DNA from: Rhizorhapis sp036570425
GTDB taxonomy: Bacteria > Pseudomonadota > Alphaproteobacteria > Sphingomonadales > Sphingomonadaceae
DNA: 64,000 bases
NCBI GenBank assembly: GCA_036570425.1
Contig: DATCYF010000011.1
Span: forward strand, 62,001 to 126,000
Direction: 5' to 3'
Numbering within the stretch: position 1 is the stretch's first letter; each line of letters starts with the position of its first letter. This document shows, one piece after another, positions 8,345 to 16,532 of the stretch. Position numbers and translations under genes: made by a program. The notes below the pieces were generated by a model that saw nothing but the letters and a program-made list of their open reading frames with translations, was not told the DNA's origin and searched no databases.

Positions 8345-8920
8345 ATGCTCATAGAAACCGAAATGACGCCCAATCCGGCGACGCTCAAATTCCTTCCCGG
8401 CCGCCAGGTCATGGAGTCCGGCACGCGCGATTTCGCGACTCCGGAGGAAGCAGAAGTCTCGCCGCTGGCAGACGCGCTTTTTTCCCTCGGCGATGTGCAG
8501 GGCGTCTTCTTTGGCAGCGATTTCATTTCGGTGACGGCTGGACCCGGCGTGAACTGGAGCGATTTGAAGCCCGATGTGCTCGGCATATTGCTTGACCATT
8601 TTTCGGCCAACATGCCGCTTTTCCGTCCCGGCAGCGCCGCTGGCTTCAGTGTTCCTGCCGAAGATGAGGATTTCCAGGACGACCCGGCCGACGCTGAAAT
8701 TGTCGAGCAGATAAAGGAACTCATCGAAACCCGCGTCCGCCCGGCGGTGGCCAATGATGGCGGCGACATAATTTATCGCGGCTTCGATAAGGGTAAGGTG
8801 TTTCTGCGCATGCAGGGGGCCTGTTCGGGCTGCCCTTCCTCCACGGCGACATTGAAGCAGGGCATTGAATCCCTGCTTAAACATTATGTACCCGAAGTGA
8901 CGGAAGTCCGCGCGATCTAA
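8345..8920 (+). CDS. Nfu-type Fe-S cluster carrier (NifU C-terminal domain)
   Basis: 191-residue iron-sulfur carrier: an Nfu N-terminal domain (TPNPATLKFLPGR at about 8-20) and a C-terminal NifU domain with the cluster-binding CSGC (about C160 and C163) after IRPAV-type RVRPAVANDGGDI. It delivers [4Fe-4S] clusters to client enzymes. ATG 8345 gives the canonical N-terminus; the frame is open further upstream to 8219, but that part overlaps the end of the PAS gene region and has no family similarity. Cysteine desulfurases that could supply sulfur lie far away at 57458-59631. Confidence 0.92.
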   Translation: MLIETEMTPNPATLKFLPGRQVMESGTRDFATPEEAEVSPLADALFSLGDVQGVFFGSDFISVTAGPGVNWSDLKPDVLGILLDHFSANMPLFRPGSAAGFSVPAEDEDFQDDPADAEIVEQIKELIETRVRPAVANDGGDIIYRGFDKGKVFLRMQGACSGCPSSTATLKQGIESLLKHYVPEVTEVRAI

Positions 8921-8957
8921 TCGTTCCTAATTCGCTCTCGTAGAGAAAGGGTGCATC

Positions 8958-9551
8958 TTGAATCAGCCGCTGTCCAGCGACGCCCTGGCGCAACTCTTTA
9001 CCGAAGCCCGCACCTTCAACGGCTATCTCGACAAGCCGGTCCCTGTCGAAATGCTGCATGCTTTATGGGACCTCATGAAAATGGGCCCCACATCGGCAAA
9101 CCAGCTCCCTGCCCGCATCGTCTGGTGCGTCAGTCAGGAAGCGAAGGATAAGCTCGCAGCGTTGGCAAGCGGGAACAACGCGCCCAAGATCCAGGCTGCT
9201 CCGGTAGCGGCCATCCTGGCGATGGACGAAAATTTCCACGATTATCTGCCGGAACTCTATCCTGCCCTGGATGCCAGGAGTTGGTTCGCAAATGACGAAC
9301 CTCTTCGGCGAGAATCCGCATTCCGCAACAGTTCGCTACAGGGCGGATATTTCATTCTTGCGGCTCGCGCGCTCGGTCTGGGCGTGGGCCCGATGTCCGG
9401 ATTCGACAAGGCAGCCGTCGATGCGGCTTTCTTCCCCGACCAGCCAAGCTACAAGTCGAATTTTATAGCGACGCTGGGTTATGGTGACCCCGAAAAGGTT
9501 CATCCTCGTGCGCCTCGCCCTGAATTTGGCAAATTCAATCGTATCGATTAA
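8958..9551 (+). CDS. Malonic semialdehyde reductase-type nitroreductase (RutE/HadB family)
   Basis: 197-residue FMN-dependent oxidoreductase. Family marks are the N-terminal ARTFNGYLDKPVP, the GPTSANQLPARIVW block that contacts FMN, and the C-terminal LGVGPMSGFD and FPDQPSYKSNFIATLGYGD stretches typical of RutE-like proteins, which reduce malonic semialdehyde to 3-hydroxypropionate. No rut genes are adjacent, so the physiological substrate is uncertain. The start is a TTG (8958) with an AAAGG site 7 bases upstream; no better in-frame ATG exists. Confidence 0.85.
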   Translation: MNQPLSSDALAQLFTEARTFNGYLDKPVPVEMLHALWDLMKMGPTSANQLPARIVWCVSQEAKDKLAALASGNNAPKIQAAPVAAILAMDENFHDYLPELYPALDARSWFANDEPLRRESAFRNSSLQGGYFILAARALGLGVGPMSGFDKAAVDAAFFPDQPSYKSNFIATLGYGDPEKVHPRAPRPEFGKFNRID

Positions 9552-9581
9552 CGAGAACAGGCTTTAGCCTGGGGAATATGA

Positions 9582-10196
9582 TTGCGGACTCTGGTAATCG
9601 ACACGGCGACCGAAGCCTGCTCCGTCGCACTGTTTGAAAATGACGAACTGATGGCCCGGCGGCATGCGATCGTCGGACGCGGCCATGCCGAGCGCCTTCT
9701 TCCTTTGATAGCCGATTTCCCGGACAAAGGCCGAGCAGACCGGATTGCGGTGGACATTGGCCCTGGAAGCTTCACGGGCGTTCGCATTGGCTTGGCCGCC
9801 GCGCGTGCGCTGTCCTTTGCCTGGGGTGCTGCGCTGACAGGATATAGCACCCTTTCAATCATTGCAGCAGCCGCCCGCGCCGCTCATGAACATGACACTC
9901 TTGTCGTTGTCATTACAGGGGGACATGGTGAGCTTTTCTGGCAACGCTTTTCGGGTGTAACGCTTGATCCCCTGAGCGAGATGGCTTCGACGCCCATCCC
10001 CACTCTTGCCAGTCTTCTGCCGGATGAGCGTGTATTTGGCACAGGCGCGCCCGCGCTGACCGCAGCGCGCGGCTGGGGGGAGGCTGTATCGCTCCACCCA
10101 AATTCAGCCGATTTTCTTGCCCTGCCCGCTCACTTGGCTCAGTTGCCGCCACGTCCGCTTTATGGTCGTGGCGCCGACGCGCGTCCCGGGTCATGA
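9582..10196 (+). CDS. tsaB: tRNA threonylcarbamoyladenosine protein TsaB
   Basis: Partner of TsaD in making t6A at position 37 of ANN-decoding tRNAs. The 204-residue protein starts with the ASKHA strand LVIDTATEACSVALF and has the conserved GPGSFTGVRIGLAAARAL block (about 64-81). The start must be TTG at 9582, because the in-frame codon immediately before it is TGA; a GGGGA site lies 6 bases upstream. The stop overlaps rimI by ATGA, the classic tsaB-rimI coupling. Confidence 0.93.
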   Translation: MRTLVIDTATEACSVALFENDELMARRHAIVGRGHAERLLPLIADFPDKGRADRIAVDIGPGSFTGVRIGLAAARALSFAWGAALTGYSTLSIIAAAARAAHEHDTLVVVITGGHGELFWQRFSGVTLDPLSEMASTPIPTLASLLPDERVFGTGAPALTAARGWGEAVSLHPNSADFLALPAHLAQLPPRPLYGRGADARPGS

Positions 10197-10669
10197 ATAC
10201 AGCGCACCTGCCGTTCGTCTGCCGTCCGGGCACGCGAAAGGACATCCCGGCTATCATGCAGATCATGGACTGCGCCTTCGCGCCGGCGTTCGGGGAAGCC
10301 TGGACCCGTCCGCAGGTGGAAGGCATGCTCGACCTGCCTGGAACCTGGCTTACCGTGGCGGCCAGCGATGATGATATTGTGGGATTCAGCCTCATGCGTT
10401 CAGTCCTGGACGAAGCGGAACTGCTTCTCATTGCCGTGAACCCAGGCTGGCAAGGCCGCAATATCGGACGGACTCTACTCCTCGACAACATCGCGACAGC
10501 GCATTCACGAAATATACATCATATTCATCTTGAGGTCCGGGAAACCAACAAAGCCATTCAATTATACCGATCCGCCGGTTTTGTTCAGAGCAATACTCGG
10601 AAAGGTTATTATCATGGCAAGGATGGTGAAGTTTTCGATGCTTTTAGCTTTGTACTAGACCTCAAATAA
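10193..10669 (+). CDS. rimI: Ribosomal protein S18-alanine N-acetyltransferase-like GNAT
   Basis: 158-residue GNAT acetyltransferase; RimI acetylates the N-terminal alanine of S18. Motif A is visible as AVNPGWQGRNIGRTLLLDNIA in two parts (the QGRNIG acetyl-CoA loop at about residue 86), followed by HLEVRETNKAIQLYRSAGFV, the RimI-like motif B. It begins on the last bases of tsaB (ATGA). Because GNATs are hard to separate by eye, the gene context with tsaB carries much of the weight. Confidence 0.88.
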   Translation: MNTAHLPFVCRPGTRKDIPAIMQIMDCAFAPAFGEAWTRPQVEGMLDLPGTWLTVAASDDDIVGFSLMRSVLDEAELLLIAVNPGWQGRNIGRTLLLDNIATAHSRNIHHIHLEVRETNKAIQLYRSAGFVQSNTRKGYYHGKDGEVFDAFSFVLDLK

Positions 10670-10681
10670 TAGATAAAAATC

Positions 10682-10710
10682 TTGAAAATTGGCTGCAAAA
10701 AAATTAATGG
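10682..10710 (+). promoter_or_regulatory. Candidate mucR promoter in AT-rich stretch
   Basis: TTGAAA at 10682-10687 and TAATGG at 10705-10710 with a 17-base spacer, in an unusually AT-rich block (about 10670-10735) with many TpA steps. Ros/MucR proteins bind such DNA, so autoregulation is plausible but inferred. Confidence 0.4.
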
Positions 10711-10779
10711 ATCGGGGTATATAAATACTACCGTGAACAATGCGGGCCGGTCGCACGATTAAGATACAGGAGCATGAAG

Positions 10780-11199
10780 ATGGAAGATGAATCCGCCCAG
10801 GCAGAAATGTTGATCACGCTCACATCCGACATCGTTGCGGCCCATGTGTCGAATAACAGTGTTGCGGTCTCCGATCTGCCTTTGCTTATCCATAATGTGC
10901 ATACCGCGCTCTCGCAGCTTACGAGTCCGCCAGCAGCGCCTGAAGTAAAGCAGGAGCCTGCCGTCTCCGTCCGCGCTTCTGTCAAGCCAGACTACATTGT
11001 CTGCCTGGAAGACGGAAAGAAGCTGAAGATGCTTAAGCGGCATCTGATGACACATTATCAGATGACTCCGGACGATTATCGTCTGAAATGGAATCTTCCC
11101 GCCGATTATCCGATGGTCGCCCCCAATTATGCCGAACAACGGCGCAATCTGGCAAAAAAAATTGGTCTGGGCACCAAGCGCCGTCGCCGCGCAAAATAG
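10780..11199 (+). CDS. Ros/MucR-family zinc-finger transcriptional regulator
   Basis: 139-residue global regulator. MucR marks are the N-terminal LTSDIVAAHVSNNSV helix block and the C-terminal finger region with VCLEDGKKLKMLKRHLMTHYQMTPDDYRLKWNLP split over residues about 75-110; C, then H..H ligands (HLMTH) are seen, as in the prokaryotic Cys2His2 fold, and the tail is strongly basic (GTKRRRRAK). Start 10780 leaves 7 bases from AGGAG, while ATG 10774 would leave only one. In alphaproteobacteria these proteins control exopolysaccharide, motility and cell cycle genes. Confidence 0.9.
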   Translation: MEDESAQAEMLITLTSDIVAAHVSNNSVAVSDLPLLIHNVHTALSQLTSPPAAPEVKQEPAVSVRASVKPDYIVCLEDGKKLKMLKRHLMTHYQMTPDDYRLKWNLPADYPMVAPNYAEQRRNLAKKIGLGTKRRRRAK

Positions 11200-11229
11200 C
11201 AGAGCGGATCGCTAATCGAATCATGACAG

Positions 11230-11260
11230 GGGCGGGACGTTTCAAGCTACCCGCCCTTTT
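11230..11260 (+). terminator. Rho-independent terminator of mucR
   Basis: Stem gggcggg (11230-11236) and cccgccc (11250-11256) followed directly by TTTT, 30 bases after the mucR stop. Confidence 0.85.
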
Positions 11261-11318
11261 CATTTATATAAAAAGGGCTAATCCTGTATTCTGACAGGAA
11301 TCGGGCACGAAGAGAGCA

Positions 11319-11741
11319 ATGAACAGAAAAATCGACGTTGAGGCACTTTGCACTGAAAAAGGACTGCGAATCACAGAGCAGCGCCGTGTGATTGCACGCG
11401 TCCTTTCGGAGGCGGAGGATCATCCCGACGTAGAAAAGCTTCACGAGCGCGCCTCTGCCATCGATCCCGGTATATCCATTGCCACGGTCTACCGCACCGT
11501 CCGCTTGTTCGAGGAAGCGGGCATTCTGGAACGTCATGATTTCGGCGACGGTCGCGCGCGCTACGAAGCTGCACCCGAAGCGCATCACGATCACCTGATT
11601 GACGTGGAAACAGGAAATGTCATTGAATTCGTGGATCCCGAACTGGAGCAGCTTCAGCGGCAGATCGCGGAAAAGCTCGGCTTTCGTCTGGTAGATCACC
11701 GAATGGAACTTTACGGCGTGGCGCTCGACCGAAAGAGTTGA
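11319..11741 (+). CDS. fur: Fur-family iron-responsive regulator
   Basis: 140-residue Fur protein: N-terminal winged helix (GLRITEQRRVIARVL, then SIATVYRTVRLFEEAGIL) and a dimerisation domain with the metal-binding HHDHLI motif (about 88-93) and a later E-rich helix. The CxxC structural zinc pairs found in Zur and PerR are absent, as in many alphaproteobacterial Fur proteins. It represses iron uptake in the ferrous-bound state, or could act as an Irr-like variant; no HxH heme motif of Irr is visible, so Fur is preferred. Confidence 0.88.
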   Translation: MNRKIDVEALCTEKGLRITEQRRVIARVLSEAEDHPDVEKLHERASAIDPGISIATVYRTVRLFEEAGILERHDFGDGRARYEAAPEAHHDHLIDVETGNVIEFVDPELEQLQRQIAEKLGFRLVDHRMELYGVALDRKS

Positions 11742-11790
11742 GGCTGCGCCTGCTCACGGCATATCGTCGCTCTGAATCCATTTCAGCAGC

Positions 11791-12561
11791 ATGACTGGCT
11801 CGCAAACGCCGCTGTCCGGCAGGTTGCGCCCCAGTCTTCGCATTGCCCTGCTCGCCTGCAGTCTGCTTTTGTGCTTGCCTCTGCACCTCCTCTGGCGCCT
11901 GCTGCGCCTCCGGTCGCCCTGGCCTCCGCGCTTTCTGGCGCTGGCCGCCTGGTCAATCGGCGCACGAGTGAAAATCGTCGGGAAACCGTTGGGGCACGAC
12001 GCTTTTTACGTGAGCAATCATCTAAACTGGGTCGACATATTGGCGCTGGGTGGACATGGACGCTGTGCCTTTGTTGCCCATGACGGCATAGCAGGCTGGC
12101 CGATCATCGGCTGGCTGGCGGAGCAGAACCATACTATCTTTGTCGCTCGGGAGTCCCGCCGCCATGTACACCTTCAAATAGAAGAACTGCGGGAGGCACT
12201 TTCCACTCATCAACCCATCGCCATTTTCCCCGAAGGCACCACCGGTGATGGCGCGACGCTCCTGCCGTTCAAACCATCGCTGCTGGCGGTCATGACACCG
12301 CCGCCGCGCGATATGCTGGTGCAGCCGATCTATATTGATTATGGGGATGCGGCGCGCGACATCGCCTGGTGCAACGGAGAATCGGCGGGCGCCAATGCCG
12401 CACGGCTATTGGCGCGCAAAGGCAAATTGCCGGTGACGCTCCGCTTTCTGGAACCTTTCGACCCTAAGGATTTTCCTCACCGCAAAGCGATAGCGGCCGA
12501 AGCGCAAAAAAAAATAGCTGCTTGCCTGCCGCCTATCGCCGGCGCTGCGGCCACAGTATAG
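11791..12561 (+). CDS. plsC: 1-acyl-sn-glycerol-3-phosphate acyltransferase
   Basis: 256-residue membrane acyltransferase that makes phosphatidic acid from lysophosphatidate. One or two hydrophobic helices lie at the N-terminus (LLACSLLLCLPLHLLW, about 20-36). The catalytic NHLNWVD (motif I, NHx4D, about 76-82), the VARES motif II region and FPEGTT (motif III, about 147-152) are present. It sits between fur and miaB in the conserved order. The alternative is a lyso-ornithine lipid acyltransferase (OlsA), which shares these motifs. Confidence 0.87.
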   Translation: MTGSQTPLSGRLRPSLRIALLACSLLLCLPLHLLWRLLRLRSPWPPRFLALAAWSIGARVKIVGKPLGHDAFYVSNHLNWVDILALGGHGRCAFVAHDGIAGWPIIGWLAEQNHTIFVARESRRHVHLQIEELREALSTHQPIAIFPEGTTGDGATLLPFKPSLLAVMTPPPRDMLVQPIYIDYGDAARDIAWCNGESAGANAARLLARKGKLPVTLRFLEPFDPKDFPHRKAIAAEAQKKIAACLPPIAGAAATV

Positions 12562-12569
12562 ATGAGCAT

Positions 12570-13907
12570 ATGAATCGCGAAAAACCGAAAACATTTCACG
12601 TAAAATCCTTTGGCTGCCAGATGAATGTCTACGATGGCGAACGCATGGCCGAGATGCTGAGCGCTGAGGGCATGATGGCTGCCGAGGAAAGCATGGACGC
12701 GGATATCGTCGTGCTCAACACCTGTCATATTCGGGAAAAGGCGGCGGAAAAGGTCTATTCCGACATCGGCCGTTTGAAGCGTGAGGACGGCACGCGCCCC
12801 ATGATCGCGGTCGCGGGCTGCGTAGCGCAGGCGGAAGGCGCTGAAATCCCGCGGCGCGCGCGCGAGGTGGACATTGTTGTCGGGCCCCAGGCTTATCATC
12901 GCCTCCCGGTCCTCATTGAAAAGGCGCGCAAGGGCGAAGCCGCGCTCGACACTGACATGCCCGCTGCTTCCAAATTCGGTGCCCTTCCCGGCCGCGCCGT
13001 ACAAAAGCGCCCCACCGCTTTCCTGACGGTGCAGGAAGGCTGCGACAAATTCTGCACTTATTGCGTCGTGCCCTATACGCGCGGGGCGGAAATCAGCCGC
13101 CCCTGGGCAGCGATCATGGACGAGGCAAAGGCGCTCATCGACGGCGGCGTAAGCGAAATCACCTTGCTGGGTCAGAATGTGAACGCTTGGCAGGGCGAGG
13201 ACGAAGCGGGACGGCCGCAGGGCCTGGACGGCCTCATCCGCGCTTTGGACGGGTTCGTCGGCCTTGAACGCATCCGTTACACGACCAGCCATCCTAATGA
13301 TATGACGGACGGCCTAATCGCCGCGCATGGCGATGTCGAAAAGCTGATGCCGTTCCTTCACCTGCCCGTGCAGGCAGGCAGCGATCGTATTCTGAAAGCC
13401 ATGAACCGCAGCCACAGCGTAAAATCCTATCTCGATGTGCTGGATAAGGTCCGAAAGACCCGCCCGGACATCGCGCTTTCGGGCGATTTCATCGTCGGCT
13501 TCCCCGGGGAAACAGACGAAGATTTCGAAGCAACGCTGCAGATCATCCGTGACGTGCGCTATGCGCAGGCCTTCTCGTTCAAATATTCACCCCGTCCAGG
13601 CACACCGGCCGCGGATATGGCCGAACAGGTTTCCACGCCAATCATGGACGAACGTCTCCAGCGTCTCCAGGCGCTCGTGAATCAACATCAATATGAATTC
13701 AACCAAGCCGCCATCGGAAAAACCATGCCGCTGCTGCTGGAACGCCCCGGTCGCCACGCTGGGCAGCTTGTCGGCAAATCGCCATGGCTTCAGTCCGTCC
13801 ATGTGCAGGCGCAAAGTGCCCGGATCGGCGACATGATAGAAGTCGATATCGTTTCCGCCGGTCCAAACAGCCTTCACGGCGAAATAGCGAAAAGGAAAGC
13901 TGCTTGA
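12570..13907 (+). CDS. miaB: tRNA-2-methylthio-N6-dimethylallyladenosine synthase
   Basis: Radical-SAM methylthiotransferase that turns i6A37 into ms2i6A37 in tRNAs reading UNN codons. The 445-residue protein has the N-terminal UPF0004 domain (FGCQMNVYDGERM, NTCHIREKA, AGCVAQAEG supply three cluster cysteines), the radical-SAM CDKFCTYC motif (about 155-162) and a C-terminal TRAM domain. Start 12570 gives the standard N-terminus; the upstream ATG 12522 lies inside plsC. MiaA, which makes its substrate, is encoded at 35605-36564. Confidence 0.96.
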   Translation: MNREKPKTFHVKSFGCQMNVYDGERMAEMLSAEGMMAAEESMDADIVVLNTCHIREKAAEKVYSDIGRLKREDGTRPMIAVAGCVAQAEGAEIPRRAREVDIVVGPQAYHRLPVLIEKARKGEAALDTDMPAASKFGALPGRAVQKRPTAFLTVQEGCDKFCTYCVVPYTRGAEISRPWAAIMDEAKALIDGGVSEITLLGQNVNAWQGEDEAGRPQGLDGLIRALDGFVGLERIRYTTSHPNDMTDGLIAAHGDVEKLMPFLHLPVQAGSDRILKAMNRSHSVKSYLDVLDKVRKTRPDIALSGDFIVGFPGETDEDFEATLQIIRDVRYAQAFSFKYSPRPGTPAADMAEQVSTPIMDERLQRLQALVNQHQYEFNQAAIGKTMPLLLERPGRHAGQLVGKSPWLQSVHVQAQSARIGDMIEVDIVSAGPNSLHGEIAKRKAA

Positions 13908-13910
13908 TCG

Positions 13911-14013
13911 CTCCATTCGTCGTTCCCGCAAAAGAGGGAATCCGCTTCTCGGCTCATCCCACCTGCCAAATATTCAGGAGAGGGATTTCAACCTTCGCGA
14001 GGATGACGATGGA
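13911..14013. repeat. Degenerate PAKAGI-type intergenic palindrome
   Basis: About 100 bases between miaB and phoH with imperfect terminal inverted repeats: ctccat-tcgtcgttcccgc at the left (13911-13930) and gcgaggatgacgatggag at the right (13996-14013). Conceptual translation through it gives VVPAKEGIRF and later RRGISTFARMT, the hallmark of the dispersed proteobacterial element whose frames read PAKAGI and FAGMT. It probably forms a long RNA hairpin. The copy is diverged. Confidence 0.75.
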
Positions 14014-14025
14014 GAGGAAGCGCTA

Positions 14026-15021
14026 ATGGCCAAGAAGCACATTCCAGCCGAAGCGGGCGACCGTGGCCGTCTTGAAGTCGTCTTTGACAAACCGCACCTT
14101 CTCGGCTCACTTTTCGGTGAATATGACCAAAATCTCGTCGCCATCGAAAACCGTCTCGGCGTCTATATTGCCGCTCGGGGCAACAAGCTGCAGATCGAAG
14201 GCGAGGCCGAAGCCGCGGCGCGCGCGCGCGACGTTCTCCTGGGTCTTTACAACCGCATCGTTCAAGGGCAGGAAATTGACCCCGGCGCAGTCGATGCCGT
14301 GATCGCCATGTCCGCTGAACCGACGCTTGACGGCATCATCCGAAGCGATGTCAGCCAACCTCCCTCCATCATGATCCGCACGCGCAAAAAGACCATCGTG
14401 CCGCGCTCCACGACGCAGATCCGGTATATGGAGGCGTTGGCGCGCGATCAGGTCATTTTCGCGCTTGGTCCCGCCGGCACCGGCAAAACGTATCTGGCCG
14501 TTGCGCAGGCGGTCAGTCAGCTCATCTCCGGTTCAGTCGATCGCCTGATCCTGTCCCGCCCGGCTGTCGAGGCAGGCGAGCGTCTCGGTTTTCTTCCCGG
14601 CGACATGAAGGACAAGGTCGATCCCTATCTCCGCCCGCTCTATGACGCGCTCTATGACACCCTGCCTGCCGAGCAGGTGGAGCGCCGCATCACCAGCGGA
14701 GAGATCGAGATTGCGCCCCTCGCCTTCATGCGCGGCCGCACTCTTGCCAATGCATTCATCATCCTGGATGAAGCGCAGAACACGTCCACCGCGCAAATGA
14801 AGATGTTCCTGACCCGTTTTGGCGAAAACAGCCGGATGGTGATCTGCGGCGATCCCAGGCAGGTCGATCTTCCCGTGCCCGGCGCATCGGGGCTGGCAGA
14901 CGCCGTGTCGAAGCTGGAAGGCGTAGACGGTATTGCCACTATTCGCTTCGGCGCATCCGACGTCGTGCGTCACCCCATCGTAGGGCGCATCGTCGAAGCT
15001 TATGAGGGCAAGGATGCTTGA
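14026..15021 (+). CDS. ybeZ: PhoH-like ATPase
   Basis: 331-residue PhoH family protein with an N-terminal KH-like region (about 15-75), Walker A GPAGTGKT (about 148-155), and Walker B FIILDEAQNT (about 243-252). It partners with the YbeY RNase encoded next, in ribosome quality control and 16S rRNA maturation. It overlaps ybeY by a few bases, and the order phoH-ybeY-corC is conserved in proteobacteria. Confidence 0.94.
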   Translation: MAKKHIPAEAGDRGRLEVVFDKPHLLGSLFGEYDQNLVAIENRLGVYIAARGNKLQIEGEAEAAARARDVLLGLYNRIVQGQEIDPGAVDAVIAMSAEPTLDGIIRSDVSQPPSIMIRTRKKTIVPRSTTQIRYMEALARDQVIFALGPAGTGKTYLAVAQAVSQLISGSVDRLILSRPAVEAGERLGFLPGDMKDKVDPYLRPLYDALYDTLPAEQVERRITSGEIEIAPLAFMRGRTLANAFIILDEAQNTSTAQMKMFLTRFGENSRMVICGDPRQVDLPVPGASGLADAVSKLEGVDGIATIRFGASDVVRHPIVGRIVEAYEGKDA

Positions 15022-15517
15022 CGTTGCAGTGCAGAATGACGGCGTCTGGCCGGGCGATACGAACTGGGAAGCGATCGCCGTGCGCGCCGTGACCGCCGCC
15101 ATCGCGCATAGTCCTTATCAGCAATATATCGAAATGGACGCGACCTTCGAGATCGGGGTGAAGCTGACCAGCGATGCGGAGGTGCAGCAACTCAATGCCC
15201 AGTATCGCGGCAAGGACAAGCCGACCAACGTCCTTTCCTTCCCGCTGGTCCAGCAGGATTTACTGGAAGTACAGTCAAATGGCGACGATGGCGAAATATT
15301 GCTGGGCGACATTGTTCTCGCCCGCTCTGTATGCATAAACGAAGCGGCCGAAAGGAATATTTCGGTTGCCGACCACGCCGCACACCTTATTGTTCACGGC
15401 ACTTTTCATTTGATGGGCTATGATCATATGGAGGACGCGGAAGCCGAAGCGATGGAGGCCCTGGAGATTTCGGCGCTTCGTTCCATCGGCATATCCGATC
15501 CCTATGGCGACAGATAA
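15014..15517 (+). CDS. ybeY: Endoribonuclease YbeY, rRNA maturation factor
   Basis: 167-residue zinc-dependent RNase needed for 3' processing of 16S rRNA and late quality control of 70S ribosomes. The metal motif H-G-T-F-H-L-M-G-Y-D-H (about 128-138) is complete, as is the upstream NVLSFPL block. Start 15014 (MLDVAVQN) matches the family; the ATG at 15002 lies further inside phoH and is an alternative. Overlap with phoH implies coupled translation. Confidence 0.94.
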   Translation: MLDVAVQNDGVWPGDTNWEAIAVRAVTAAIAHSPYQQYIEMDATFEIGVKLTSDAEVQQLNAQYRGKDKPTNVLSFPLVQQDLLEVQSNGDDGEILLGDIVLARSVCINEAAERNISVADHAAHLIVHGTFHLMGYDHMEDAEAEAMEALEISALRSIGISDPYGDR

Positions 15518-15534
15518 GGACGCAAGACACAGAA

Positions 15535-16458
15535 ATGGCTGACGACAGTAGCCACTCCGGCCAGAAAGAGCCGGACAGTAGCGAAGGCGGACGATTATGG
15601 CGGGGACTGCGAGCCCTGCTTTTCGGTGACGAGGGCGAACATTCCCTTCGCAAGGAGCTGGAAGACGCCATCGACGAATATGATGAGGAAGAGCACGGCG
15701 CTGTCACCGGCAATGGCGATTTGTCGCCTGTTGAGCGCCAGATGCTCAAAAATCTCCTCCATTTTGGCGAACATACAGTGGACGACGTTGCCGTTCCCCG
15801 CGCGGACATCATCGCCATAGAGGAAAGCGCCAGCTTTGACGAACTGGTGGCCCTGTTCGCTGAGGCCGGGCATAGTCGCATTCCGGTCTACCGGGGGAGC
15901 CTCGATACCATAGTCGGAATGATCCATATTCGCGATGCTTTCGCGATATTGGGACGGGGTGAGCCACCCCCCGCCAATCTCGCTGTGCTTATCCGGCAGC
16001 CACTCTATGTGCCCGAAACCATGGGCGTGCTTGATCTTCTCGCGGAAATGCGGGCCAAACGAACCCATCTGGCCATTGTGCTTGACGAATATTCGGGCAC
16101 GGAAGGCCTGGTCACCATTGAGGATCTGGTGGAAGAAATCGTTGGCGAAATCGAGGACGAGCATGATGAGGAGCCCGAAGCCCTTCTCATCCCCTGCGAT
16201 GGAGGAATTTGGGAGGCCGACGCCCGCGCGGAACTGGACGATGCCGCACGAGATATTGATTCAGCGCTCGGCGATGTCGAAGAGGATGTTGACACGCTTG
16301 GGGGCCTTGCCTTCGTCATCGCGGGCCATGTTCCCGTGCCGGGCGACGTGCTGCTCCATGAACAAAGCGGCTGGCGATTGGAGATACTGGAAGGCGATTC
16401 CCGCAGAGTAACCAGGCTCAGGCTCCATCCGCCGGTCAAAGTGGCTGTCGAGGACTAG
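15535..16458 (+). CDS. corC: CorC-type CBS-domain protein
   Basis: 307-residue hemolysin-family protein without membrane helices: acidic N-terminus, two CBS domains (about 75-190; VPRADIIAIE, then HSRIPVYRGSLDTIVGMIHIRD, and IVLDEYSGTEGLVTIEDLVEEIVGEI split over the second) and a C-terminal CorC_HlyC FAD-like domain. It is linked to Mg/Co efflux in enterobacteria. It closes the tsaB-corC run; lnt, which follows corC in many relatives, is not here. Confidence 0.9.
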   Translation: MADDSSHSGQKEPDSSEGGRLWRGLRALLFGDEGEHSLRKELEDAIDEYDEEEHGAVTGNGDLSPVERQMLKNLLHFGEHTVDDVAVPRADIIAIEESASFDELVALFAEAGHSRIPVYRGSLDTIVGMIHIRDAFAILGRGEPPPANLAVLIRQPLYVPETMGVLDLLAEMRAKRTHLAIVLDEYSGTEGLVTIEDLVEEIVGEIEDEHDEEPEALLIPCDGGIWEADARAELDDAARDIDSALGDVEEDVDTLGGLAFVIAGHVPVPGDVLLHEQSGWRLEILEGDSRRVTRLRLHPPVKVAVED

Positions 16459-16504
16459 GGAACCAGCGTTCGACGATCAGAGCCCTGTTTCTAATCGGAA
16501 GGAG

Positions 16505-16532
16505 ACAGTCATGTGGCCACAGTCATGTGGCC
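16505..16532. repeat. Perfect 14-base tandem duplication
   Basis: The unit acagtcatgtggcc occurs twice in direct contact (16505-16518 and 16519-16532). The second copy contains the stop codon of the minus-strand chemoreceptor gene, so the duplication sets or shifts its 3' end by two or more codons. Confidence 0.85.
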
